Shown here in pieces: positions 25,941 through 34,124 of a stretch of 64,000 bases of DNA (positions are counted from its first letter, which is position 1; each line of letters opens with the position of its first letter). The stretch comes from JSC-12 sp033764965. GTDB lineage: Bacteria; Cyanobacteriota; Cyanobacteriia; Leptolyngbyales; Leptolyngbyaceae. The stretch covers positions 22,944 to 86,943 of the forward strand of contig JANRIN010000135.1 in NCBI GenBank assembly GCA_033764965.1. The letters are read 5' to 3'. The translations under genes were made by a program, and so were the position numbers. Below the pieces are notes generated by a model, which saw only the letters and a list, made by a program, of their open reading frames with translations, was not told the origin of the DNA and searched no databases.

Positions 25941-28364
25941 ATGCCAAATTGGATCAAAGTCGATGTTTCCAAGCGTAAATTAACATTAGTTCCTGATTCT
26001 TCATGGTGCTTTCAACCAACTGATAATCTGGATGTTAACAATCAAGACAAACGTGAATTTGAAGTTGTCGTTGTGAATGCTAGTAACAAATTTGCTAGTT
26101 TTCAAATTGATTTAGGAGTAGATGAAAGTAGCCTAACTAATAAAATTAAAGGATATGCAACTGAGCTTGACGACAAATGGTATGTAGTTGAGCCTGCAAT
26201 TTGTGCTAAAAAACCACCGGGCGATCGCACTGTCTTTCGAGTTGTAGTTACAAAATCCCCAATCCCAACTTATAAAACTACGATTCCTATCACAATTAAG
26301 GTATTTTCCGTTGAGTTTGACACGTTATCTACTACACAAACTATTGCATTACAGATTGAGGAACCCAAAGAACGTCTTAAAATTGAACTGCCACAAAAAT
26401 ATTTTAGTGTTTATCCTGGAGATAGGATCAATGTTCCTGTCTCAATTTACAACTCTAGTCCAGAAACCATAAAGGCTGCTGTAAGATTGACAGGTTTAGA
26501 CCAGCGGTGGTTTAAAAAGAGTGCTGAACAAAAGTGGTTTGAGAAAGATAATGAACGTGGTATTGAGAAATTATTTGAGATTCCTCCAAGAAGTGTTCAA
26601 GAAGAAGTTTTTTATTGTAGACCTTCAAACGATAAAAACTCATTACCAGAGAGCAAAGTTTATCGTTTTGATATCCAGGTCAAGGAAGGGCAAAACTATA
26701 AGACTAGTGGTTTCGGGGAAATAAAAGTTTTACCTTATGGGCGAATTCTGTTTGAATGCAAAGAAGTAGAGCATATAACTCCATCATCAAGACAAGAGAC
26801 AAAGGGGAAACTTTATCAAGCAAAATTTAATTTTGAATTTATCAATGAAAGTAATCTCCCTAATAATCTCCTCGCCACAAGAATTCAACTTGAAATTAGA
26901 GAAATAAGTCAGAACCAACAGGAAGCTACTACTAATTCAAGCTCCTCAAAACCTAAGCTTTTGTATTTATCCGAGGAATTACGAGCACAGGAACGCCTTC
27001 CTAAAGAAATTGATCTTATCATTCCTTACAAAATAACAAAACACCGTCATCGCTTTTTAAGGCAAACATACTTGTTTGAAGCCAAATTAAATTTACTTGA
27101 TATTGAAGAATCATCTACTAATGCTATTTATCCTGATCCTAGTACTCAAATTATCAAAATTCAGGTACTACCTCGGTTTCCGTTATGGCTATTGCTAGGA
27201 CTGGGAGGAATACTATTATTCCTAGTATGGTTGCTTTCATTGCTACCGTATTCTGGTGTCGGTCACAAAGCCCCAGTTACTTCAGTTCGCTTGAATGGGC
27301 TTGGCAACACTGTTTTCAGCGGATCGGACGATCGCACTCTTCGTCGCTGGGATATAGACTCTTCAAACGGGATATTTGATCGCCATCGTCTCTCGCAGGA
27401 AACCATCATGGGGGATGAGTCAGAATCAGAAATTGACAAAGCTATTCGAGTGATTCGGGTAAATCCGTTTCAGAATGAGCAAGTGGTGATTGGCTTAGAA
27501 AATGGAGACATCCAACTGTGGCAAGTTTCTCCTCCTCAAAGAATTGGTGTGGCTCCTGGTGGAGGCGATCGCATCTTTGATCTGGATTTTACTCAAGACG
27601 GGAAACAACTATTCGGTGGATATGGTAGTGGCTTGGTTCGCCAATGGAATGTTAGTCAATCAAGCATTCCTCTAAATAAATCTCGCTCCTTACCGAGGCA
27701 GGAAGCTATTTATGCCTTGGCGGTAATTAACTCATTGTCCGATGATCAATCACCAATACTGGCGGTTGCAGGTCAATACAATCAAATTTATTTCTGGAAC
27801 TGGCAACGCAATATTTTATATCAGGCAAATTACACCTACGAACCGAGTGGAATTGAGTTTTCAATTCCACCCATTACAGGTAGATATGACTATATTAATA
27901 GCCTAGCTGTCGATAGAAACTATTCTCGATTAGTATCAGCTGACAACCGAGGATTTGTTACCGTATGGGATTTGGATGAGGTGCGACAATGTATTAGCAA
28001 CACTCAGATTAGTAGAGAAGGAGCTAGTGAATTAAACTGTAAAACTGAGGAAATTATTCAGGGTCAATGGACAGATCCTCAAGGTGGTGGATCTATCCGA
28101 TCCGTTGCTTTATCAGATAATGCTTGTTACTTAGCAACCGCAGGAGATGATGGAAGGATACTACTCTGGTTCCTGAAGCAGAATGGGAATAACTCTTCAA
28201 ATGAACCTGAGCAATTAGCTCACTTTCCTGAGCAACCGTTGAGAACTGTTGATATTCATCAACCCGATGATGATCATGTATTGGTTGTGTTTGGTTTCAA
28301 TGATCAAGTAAGAGTACGTCGCCATACACTTACTCAAGATCAAAAGTGTGAATCACCAGATTAG
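25941..28364 (+). CDS. Ig-like membrane protein with a WD40 propeller
   Basis: The protein (about 807 residues) has two or more beta-sandwich domains at 1-300 (ELDDKWYVVEPAICAKKPPG; YPGDRINVPVSIYNSS). One transmembrane helix follows at about 410-437 (LWLLLGLGGILLFLVWLL), then a WD40 propeller (HKAPVTSVRLNGLGNTVFSG, SDDRTLRRWD; LATAGDDGRILLW). There is no signal peptide, so the N-terminal Ig part is probably cytoplasmic or the helix is a signal anchor. The start is ATG at 25941 after AAGGG; a GTG at 25932 is possible. It forms a pair with the next gene, which has the same Ig-TM plan. The wording of its Ig domains also resembles the N-terminus of the tail-protein-I gene at 59.2 kb, so it is a candidate membrane anchor for the injection system. 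Confidence 0.7.
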   Translation: MPNWIKVDVSKRKLTLVPDSSWCFQPTDNLDVNNQDKREFEVVVVNASNKFASFQIDLGVDESSLTNKIKGYATELDDKWYVVEPAICAKKPPGDRTVFRVVVTKSPIPTYKTTIPITIKVFSVEFDTLSTTQTIALQIEEPKERLKIELPQKYFSVYPGDRINVPVSIYNSSPETIKAAVRLTGLDQRWFKKSAEQKWFEKDNERGIEKLFEIPPRSVQEEVFYCRPSNDKNSLPESKVYRFDIQVKEGQNYKTSGFGEIKVLPYGRILFECKEVEHITPSSRQETKGKLYQAKFNFEFINESNLPNNLLATRIQLEIREISQNQQEATTNSSSSKPKLLYLSEELRAQERLPKEIDLIIPYKITKHRHRFLRQTYLFEAKLNLLDIEESSTNAIYPDPSTQIIKIQVLPRFPLWLLLGLGGILLFLVWLLSLLPYSGVGHKAPVTSVRLNGLGNTVFSGSDDRTLRRWDIDSSNGIFDRHRLSQETIMGDESESEIDKAIRVIRVNPFQNEQVVIGLENGDIQLWQVSPPQRIGVAPGGGDRIFDLDFTQDGKQLFGGYGSGLVRQWNVSQSSIPLNKSRSLPRQEAIYALAVINSLSDDQSPILAVAGQYNQIYFWNWQRNILYQANYTYEPSGIEFSIPPITGRYDYINSLAVDRNYSRLVSADNRGFVTVWDLDEVRQCISNTQISREGASELNCKTEEIIQGQWTDPQGGGSIRSVALSDNACYLATAGDDGRILLWFLKQNGNNSSNEPEQLAHFPEQPLRTVDIHQPDDDHVLVVFGFNDQVRVRRHTLTQDQKCESPD

Positions 28365-28390
28365 AGTGCATCACCCCAAAGTAAATAGCT

Positions 28391-31279
28391 ATGACTATCA
28401 ACAGTGTTAGCAGAAATATATCAATTGACATTGATGGCGGTAGTGACGGAAGACCAGGATTGCCTTCTGATATAAGAACCATCACGATAAAAAATCGTGG
28501 GGACAAAACAGCAAGGGTTGAACTAAGAATTGAGCCTGAACCTGGTAGTCCCAAATCAGAGCAGTTGTATCGCTGGAGGGTTTTTAGTAGCCTCAGTCCC
28601 ATTACAGTGAAGAGTAGGGAAGATGTTAAAGTGACTCTACGCTTTGATATCCCTCGAAATGCGGAACCAGGATTTTATAGCTATAACATTTGTGCACAAT
28701 CACCGGATTATCCTGGAGAGATGATTCAACGTGCACAATCACTTAGAGTTTTGCCATCACAGGACTCATTCGCACGAATTGAACCGGACTTTATACTTGA
28801 TCCTCCAGTAGATTCGGAAAAACCTTTTATTTTTGATCCTGAAAAAGGCATTATCGCTCATCAGGTAAGAGTGCACGTAAAAAACCGTTTAGACCGAGCC
28901 GATCGCTTCTTCCTAAAATGCCCAGAGCTAGATTCAAAGTGGTACACTATCCAGCCTGAAAGTGCTTTGTTTGAAGGTTTACCGCTTAATCCAGGAGAAG
29001 AAAGCGATTTTATAGTATTGCTATGTCCTCCTAAACACACCCCCGCAGGTCACTACTCTTCTACGCTGCGCCTAATCTCTCATGAGCAGAATGATCTTGT
29101 TTTACTTGACATTATCTATTTAAGAATTGAACTTGATGATCGCATCGTAGTTGATCTCCAACCTGTTTCACGTAAATTTCCTTCTGTAGATCCGTCATTT
29201 AAACTCAATGTTCACAATCTGGGGAATGTTCCTCGTGAAATCAAATTTGATGTTAACGATGAGGATAATTTATTTGCCTACTCAGTAGGTCGATTACACA
29301 CGCTATCGACCGGACAAACCGTTAATGAAGACGAACAAACATCTCAATATTTTGAACCCATTGATTCATTACTAATTGTGCCTGGTGGGAGAGATGCCCT
29401 CACAATTCTTCCTCGAGTACGAAGAAAGCGCAAACGTTCCTGGCGAGGTAAAGGGCGAGAGGTCAATTTCAACGTCGCCTTAGAGAATTTAGGTAATGAA
29501 GAACTTGCTCTTCCTGAACCGCAACAAGGAACAATTCTCTGGCTACCTTATCCATCTCTACTGCGCTGGCTTTTGATTTTGTCATTAGCAGGGTTGGTTT
29601 TAACTGCGATCGCCTCAGTTGCCTATTGGTTGGTATGGAAGCTAATTGTCCAACCTAGTTTACAACCCAAAATTTCAGAATTCTCTACTACTGCGGAGTC
29701 GTACAAGGCAAATGGCAGTAATCCTATTCGTTTAAATTGGCAGATTCAAAATTCAAATAGGATGGATTATGCTGCTGTAACATACTATCTCCCAATTGGA
29801 AGCCAGCCATCTCAAGATGAAGACAAGCTATTAGAGCCAGTCATTATCGAAAGTCAGCCATCTCAAGATGAAGACAAGCCATCTCAAAATGAAGACAAGC
29901 CATTAGAGGTCATTTTTAGCCGAAATCAATTAATGCGGGAATCCAGTTGTAAGGAAGTAGACTATCAACGTTCTAATCTCATTCAATCTTTACTTTGGCT
30001 TTATAGAAATACTTATGATGAAGCTAAAACAAGTTATGCAGAAGCCAAAACTATCATATGCAATGGACTTTTTGCTCAGGCTCTGACAGATGAAACTGCA
30101 TCTAATTCCACTGAGTCAGCTAACCCAACAAAAGAACTTAGCACTATAGGCTTGAAACCTGGAGATTACACAGTTCAACTTGATGTCTACAAACCTCCTT
30201 CTCCCACACTAGGAACAGTTACAACTGGTTTAGGTGCGCCTTTTAGCTCCCAAACAGTAGAAATACAAATTACGCCTGCTGATCCGTCTGAGATCTTATA
30301 TTTCTTTTCAAAGGTGCCTGCCTACCGTCAGATTGATCCTGCAAGTCCCAGTCCTGTAGCAACAGATGCGAGAACAACGGAAAAGGAATCAACAGGAAAC
30401 GCATCAGAAGGACAGAATGCAACCTCACCTCAACCTATTCCTTCTCCTGTTGACTTACCGTCAGTTCCAATTCAGCTTAACTGGGTTATTAGCAATCGAT
30501 CGCAGATTAGAAGGCTTGAGCTAAGTTACATCGGAGTGGCAGCCGACGGATCGATTATTCAGAGCGATCACAATCAAGTGATTTCTTATGACATGACCAA
30601 TGGTATACCAGCAGAACTTGAATCAGTGTGTAACTCCTCAGAGGATGCACAAACTGATCCACAAGGTACTTCTCAAAACAACGATAAGCTTCCAGAAGAT
30701 GATCGCCTGATCTGTCAAGATGTTTCTGTGCCAGAGGTTGAGATACCAGGTAAGTATACATTTACGTTGACCGTGGTAATGGAAGAGCAACCAACAAGTC
30801 GAGTGACAAAAAATAGTGAGCCGGTTGAAATTCGTCCGTTATTGCCTCAAATTCAATCATTTAAGGTTAATGGTCAAGATGTCGAACGGGTGCCTCAGTT
30901 GGTCTATCTTATCAATCCTGCACGAGGTCCTATCGATGTTGTTTTTGAGTGGCAAGTCAGAGATCGAAATCGGATGACAGTTGAGTTGTTACCAACGCCA
31001 GGGCTGATTAATCCACAGCCAGAGTCGGTCAATGAGCCAGAACATATCATGTACTTGCTGAGTCCAACCCCTGGACGAACAACATTCATGCTTCAAGTGA
31101 CAAATCAGGCGGGTGAGAAGGTTAGTCGTACAGTAACGATTGAAACGGCTGAATACGTTGCTTCACCCCAGCCTGCTGCTTCACCCGCTACACCATTACC
31201 TCCTAATGTAGGGGTTCCTAGTTCGCCTACCTCACCGGGAGAACTGCCATTGTACGAGTTCCCACCTCGACCCAATTAA
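28391..31279 (+). CDS. Large Ig-like single-span membrane protein
   Basis: A 962-residue protein. Residues 1-330 form two or three beta-sandwiches (RTITIKNRGDKTARVELRIE; LNPGEESDFIVLLCPPKHTP). A very basic stretch (RVRRKRKRSWRGKGR) and a transmembrane helix at about 389-415 (LLILSLAGLVLTAIASVAYW) follow. The other side carries three further sandwich-like domains that share an LNWxIxNxxxM/I pattern, separated by Ser/Pro/Thr-rich linkers with a small tandem repeat (SQPSQDEDK). The basic stretch before the helix suggests that the N-terminal half is cytoplasmic and the C-terminal half periplasmic or lumenal. It starts 26 nt after the WD40 membrane gene. The family is not one I can name; a scaffold or anchor role is inferred. 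Confidence 0.65.
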   Translation: MTINSVSRNISIDIDGGSDGRPGLPSDIRTITIKNRGDKTARVELRIEPEPGSPKSEQLYRWRVFSSLSPITVKSREDVKVTLRFDIPRNAEPGFYSYNICAQSPDYPGEMIQRAQSLRVLPSQDSFARIEPDFILDPPVDSEKPFIFDPEKGIIAHQVRVHVKNRLDRADRFFLKCPELDSKWYTIQPESALFEGLPLNPGEESDFIVLLCPPKHTPAGHYSSTLRLISHEQNDLVLLDIIYLRIELDDRIVVDLQPVSRKFPSVDPSFKLNVHNLGNVPREIKFDVNDEDNLFAYSVGRLHTLSTGQTVNEDEQTSQYFEPIDSLLIVPGGRDALTILPRVRRKRKRSWRGKGREVNFNVALENLGNEELALPEPQQGTILWLPYPSLLRWLLILSLAGLVLTAIASVAYWLVWKLIVQPSLQPKISEFSTTAESYKANGSNPIRLNWQIQNSNRMDYAAVTYYLPIGSQPSQDEDKLLEPVIIESQPSQDEDKPSQNEDKPLEVIFSRNQLMRESSCKEVDYQRSNLIQSLLWLYRNTYDEAKTSYAEAKTIICNGLFAQALTDETASNSTESANPTKELSTIGLKPGDYTVQLDVYKPPSPTLGTVTTGLGAPFSSQTVEIQITPADPSEILYFFSKVPAYRQIDPASPSPVATDARTTEKESTGNASEGQNATSPQPIPSPVDLPSVPIQLNWVISNRSQIRRLELSYIGVAADGSIIQSDHNQVISYDMTNGIPAELESVCNSSEDAQTDPQGTSQNNDKLPEDDRLICQDVSVPEVEIPGKYTFTLTVVMEEQPTSRVTKNSEPVEIRPLLPQIQSFKVNGQDVERVPQLVYLINPARGPIDVVFEWQVRDRNRMTVELLPTPGLINPQPESVNEPEHIMYLLSPTPGRTTFMLQVTNQAGEKVSRTVTIETAEYVASPQPAASPATPLPPNVGVPSSPTSPGELPLYEFPPRPN

Positions 31280-31453
31280 GGATTATTTTCACTACGCTAA
31301 AAAGCGATCGCACCACTATATATCTTTGCAATGCTCTATATTTTTTCTCGTAACCTATATGGGAGTAAGGTTAAGAGCAGCATTGAATCAATCCTTTCCA
31401 CCATGATCGCACAGGCAGAGGGCATCGCCTTCAACAGTTGGCGGGGGTGTTGC

Positions 31454-31488
31454 GCGTTGGGTTTCGTTGCCTCAATCCAACCTACGGG
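31454..31488. repeat. Dispersed cyanobacterial hairpin repeat
   Basis: GCGTTGGGTTTCGTTGCC followed by TCAATCCAACCTACGG forms a hairpin (GTTGG with CCAAC). I know this kind of spacer repeat from many cyanobacterial genomes. It lies between the membrane-protein gene and the antitoxin gene. Confidence 0.5.
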
Positions 31489-31523
31489 CGAGCGATCGCA
31501 TTACAATTTAAGAAAATCTAAAG

Positions 31524-31760
31524 ATGGCTACTGATATGGTGCTGATCCCTATCACCCTGGAACAATTGATTACGGCTGTGCAACAATTGTCACCAGTGGA
31601 GCAGGCGCAGCTTGCAAAAGCTTTAGTTGAAGCAGGATTACGCTCAGATTTGGCTGCCTTAATTCAAGAACTTTATGCCCAACCGCCTGATGATGATATT
31701 ACAGACGATGACATCAGATCTGAAATTAGGGCTGTCCGTCAGCAATCTCAGCAAGTATGA
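31524..31760 (+). CDS. Antitoxin of a PIN-type toxin pair
   Basis: A 78-residue acidic protein (LEQLITAVQQLSPVEQAQLA; PPDDDITDDDIRSEI) of the kind that precedes PIN toxins in cyanobacteria. Its stop overlaps the PIN start by 4 nt (ATGA). The toxin is broken, so this antitoxin is probably an orphan or counters a related toxin elsewhere. ATG at 31536 is an alternative start. Confidence 0.7.
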   Translation: MATDMVLIPITLEQLITAVQQLSPVEQAQLAKALVEAGLRSDLAALIQELYAQPPDDDITDDDIRSEIRAVRQQSQQV

Positions 31761-32082
31761 CAGTTCGAGTTGTCATCGACACCAATATTTGGATTCGTAT
31801 TCTGCTGAGAGGACGAGTGACATTACCCATCTTGGACGTATTTAACGAGAATAAATTTCAGTTGGTCATGAGTCACGCCTTGATGGATGAACTTCATCTC
31901 GTTGCCGAGATCCAAAAGACCTACCCGTGCTGGCTACGGCGATCGATGGTGAAGCCGCAATCATTGTGTCTGGGGATGATGATTTACGAGCTGATGATGA
32001 ATTGAGGGCAGCGATGGAAGCTCACGGTATTCAATTGTTGGGTGTTCAGTCTTTCTTATCTTATTTTAAAGAAAGCCAGTAA
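31757..32082 (+). pseudogene. PIN-domain toxin, internal deletion and frameshift
   Basis: The first 49 codons read as a normal PIN toxin start (VVIDTNIWIRILLRG, then SHALMDELHLVAE), with the first acidic residue Asp8. At about 31900-31910 the frame breaks. From 31909 the sequence continues in another frame as DPKDLPVLATAIDGEAAIIV and SGDDDLRAD and ends at TAA 32080-32082; this is the normal C-terminal part of the same family with its acidic residues. Compared with usual PIN toxins of about 135-140 residues, some 30 residues between the two parts are missing. So a deletion that also shifted the frame has inactivated the toxin. The in-frame product would end at 32005 in unrelated residues. Confidence 0.85.
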
Positions 32083-32349
32083 GGAAAGCCGTGGTGCGAT
32101 CGCACAAGATCAGAGATTGCTTTTTCCCACACTCTCGCACGATAGCGAAGCACTGACTTGTCAGTTCGCCTCTTCCCATCCCACCCGGATCGCACTATTT
32201 AGGCGATCGCTGCGGGGCAACCATGCTCTACCTGAAACGATTTTGGCTTCTCGCCGGAAGCACCGAGAATGTGATGTCTGGCAATGCCGATTTTGGGAAC
32301 ACCCGATTTGGGATGAGCATGATTTACAAGTTGAGAGAGGATAGTCACC

Positions 32350-32643
32350 CTATTCTGAAAATACATCCTGCAAATTACGATAACCGTTGACAACTCGAAG
32401 GATTTCGACATCATCGTCTATCACACGGTAAAAGATGATGTAATTCATCATTAATAATCCGCGTAAGCCAGGTCTAAGGTAAGCGTAGGATTTGCCAATG
32501 TAGGGATAACGAGCGAGTTGGGTGCATTTTTGGTTGAAGGCTTCTACGAAACGATCGCCTGCATCAACACTCTGTGCTAGAAAATGGTCGGAAATTTCGT
32601 CTAGATCTTGACTAGCTGGAAGGGTAATCCGCAGATTTTTCAT
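32350..32643 (-). CDS. ParE/RelE-family toxin
   Basis: A 97-residue toxin of the ParE/RelE superfamily: ITLPASQDLDEISDHFLAQS at the start, then YPYIGKSYAYLRPGLRGL and IIFYRVIDDDVEILRVVNG. ParE members poison gyrase and RelE members cleave mRNA; the sequence alone does not decide. The start overlaps the antitoxin stop by 4 nt (ATGA), with the antitoxin gene first, as usual. It looks intact. Confidence 0.88.
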   Translation of the reverse strand: MKNLRITLPASQDLDEISDHFLAQSVDAGDRFVEAFNQKCTQLARYPYIGKSYAYLRPGLRGLLMMNYIIFYRVIDDDVEILRVVNGYRNLQDVFSE

Positions 32644-32930
32644 GCAGAGGCAGTTTTGGCGGCGTTGACCTTTTGACGAAGTCGAGCCAGCACATTATCT
32701 GCGTCTAAAACATCACCTTGCTCTGCAGCCCGGACACCTGCATCAAGCTTGAGACGGGTTTGTTCAACCCAGGCTAAGTAGTCTGGATTGGCATCTGAGT
32801 CTGGTTGACTAATCTCATCGGCAAGAAGGACAAGCGCAGTGTCGATCGCATCCTCCAGGGATGCGTAGCCACCTTGTTGCGAGAGGCGTTCGAGAATTTT
32901 GCTTTGCTCGGCACTTAGGGTGATTTGCAT
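32640..32930 (-). CDS. ParD-like antitoxin
   Basis: A 96-residue protein with an N-terminal ribbon-helix-helix look (QITLSAEQSKILERLSQQGG, then YASLEDAIDTALVLLADE) and an acidic middle. It fits ParD/CopG-type antitoxins that bind their own promoter. It is translationally coupled to the ParE/RelE-like toxin downstream. Confidence 0.82.
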   Translation of the reverse strand: MQITLSAEQSKILERLSQQGGYASLEDAIDTALVLLADEISQPDSDANPDYLAWVEQTRLKLDAGVRAAEQGDVLDADNVLARLRQKVNAAKTASA

Positions 32931-33071
32931 GGCGGTTTAGCAGTAGGAAAATCTGGATACCCGGTTGGAGTAGCGGAACCCTTTTAGATAACGTGATACT
33001 GCAATGATACAGATTTTTGGGTGGGAAAGTAGGGAGTAAATGGCGATCGCACTACAAGGCAAGCGATCGCG

Positions 33072-33431
33072 CTACGGCAAAGGGCGTTGGCGAATCTGAT
33101 CGCGCTCTACCACCGTAAACCACCCTTCAAATTGCAATCCTTCAGTCTGCAATAAATTTAACAATAGCTGAGCTGGCTCCTCTGGGGTATGGGGACGAAA
33201 CCGCAAGTACATGACACCCGTTGGCGATGGCAACCTCAAGCGATAGATCAGTTCACCATAGTCACGATCGAAGGTTAGAATCACCCGTTGCTCATCAGTT
33301 GCACGGGTAAGAACTTCTGGATCTTCCATTCCTGGCGAGTCTTCAGTCATCGAAGCAACATCGTAGCCTGCTTGCCGTAAAAGCCTCACACTTGGTAAGG
33401 GAAAATTCTCATTTGCCAGAAACCGCATCAT
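33072..33431 (-). CDS. DUF5615 PIN-like protein
   Basis: A 119-residue protein opening with MRFLANENFPLPSVRLLRQ and containing ILTFDRDYGELIYR, both marks of the DUF5615 PIN-like family. The acidic residues of a nuclease site (Glu7; Asp in FDRDYG) are present. Such proteins pair with DUF433 proteins in toxin-antitoxin-like modules, as here: the start overlaps the DUF433 stop (ATGA). Nuclease function is a family inference. Confidence 0.85.
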   Translation of the reverse strand: MMRFLANENFPLPSVRLLRQAGYDVASMTEDSPGMEDPEVLTRATDEQRVILTFDRDYGELIYRLRLPSPTGVMYLRFRPHTPEEPAQLLLNLLQTEGLQFEGWFTVVERDQIRQRPLP

Positions 33432-33673
33432 CCTGCCTCAGCAGACAGCAATGGCGTGTAGAACACATCTTCTTTGAGACACTCGGCAGCAAAGGCAAAA
33501 ACGGCTTGAATGGCGATCACACTCAGCGTTGGGTAGCTTTCCAGGATTTGCTGCTGCGTCCAACCTTCAGAAAACAATCCCAGAATGAATTCTACGGATA
33601 GGCGTGTTCCTTTAACAACAGGCTTTCCAAGCAGAATTTTAGGGTCTGAATGAATATAAGTTTTCCAGTCCAT
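33428..33673 (-). CDS. DUF433 antitoxin-like protein
   Basis: A DUF433 protein of about 81 residues: YIHSDPKILLGKPVVKGTRL, then SVEFILGLFSEGWTQQQILE. The fold is a small helix-turn-helix and serves as antitoxin or regulator for the DUF5615 partner. I chose ATG at 33673 because family members begin just before the YIHSDP segment; upstream ATGs at 33703 and 33718 remain possible. Confidence 0.82.
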   Translation of the reverse strand: MDWKTYIHSDPKILLGKPVVKGTRLSVEFILGLFSEGWTQQQILESYPTLSVIAIQAVFAFAAECLKEDVFYTPLLSAEAG

Positions 33674-33789
33674 GCTAGTTTGCTTTATGGATTTTGAATC
33701 CATTATGGGCGATCGCACTGTGTCTAGACCAGTAGCCCAGACCAGGATGTGTTAGCGTGGCGTAACGAACCGATAAACAAGTTTTGGAA

Positions 33790-33866
33790 GGGTGCGTTCC
33801 CAAGAAGGGGTTGAGTGAGTCATTGTGCGCTTGGAGAGGAACGCACCCTACAAGATGGGGATCGCT
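33790..33866. repeat. Palindromic spacer repeat, copy A
   Basis: An 11-bp perfect inverted repeat (GGGTGCGTTCC at 33790-33800, GGAACGCACCC at 33838-33848) is followed by TACAAGATGGGGATCGC. A homologous copy in inverted orientation lies at 55226-55295, just after the second DUF4157 gene. Confidence 0.7.
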
Positions 33867-33871
33867 TATTA

Positions 33872-34003
33872 CTTATTCTCATCTTTCCGACCTCCGAATT
33901 CCGAATTCCGAATTCCAAAGGATTGGCCGTTCTCCATTTCGGCTGTTGGTCTTATTCTCACCTTTCCGACCTCCGAATTCCGAATTCCGAATTCCAAAGG
34001 ATT
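33872..34003. repeat. Direct repeat with GAATTCC microsatellite
   Basis: Two 53-bp copies (33872-33924 and 33951-34003) differ at one position that I can see. Each contains three CCGAATT/GAATTCC units. The stretch creates three overlapping spurious reading frames. Confidence 0.8.
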
Positions 34004-34036
34004 CCCCTACATCCCGCAGGATATTGGATACGAGTA

Positions 34037-34112
34037 GAGTGGATTAGCATGGCGTAATCCACCGTTCATAGACAGAAGGTGCATTACGCTGCCGCGAATG
34101 CACCCTACAAGA
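34037..34112. repeat. Hairpin repeats at the 3' end of the DUF4157 gene
   Basis: Two 8-bp stems sit side by side: GTGGATTA/TAATCCAC (34039-34062) and GGTGCATT/AATGCACC (34078-34104). The second ends 20 nt from the stop of the DUF4157 gene and may end its transcript, though no T-run follows. Confidence 0.55.
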
Positions 34113-34124
34113 TCGGCGATCACA

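Noticed and set aside
32042..32344. 100-codon plus-strand frame
   Set aside because: It is made of HIP1-rich spacer sequence after the broken PIN gene and shows no motif.
33784..34057. Three overlapping plus-strand frames of 70-87 codons
   Set aside because: They arise from the 53-bp direct repeat and GAATTCC units; the translations are the repeat read in three frames.
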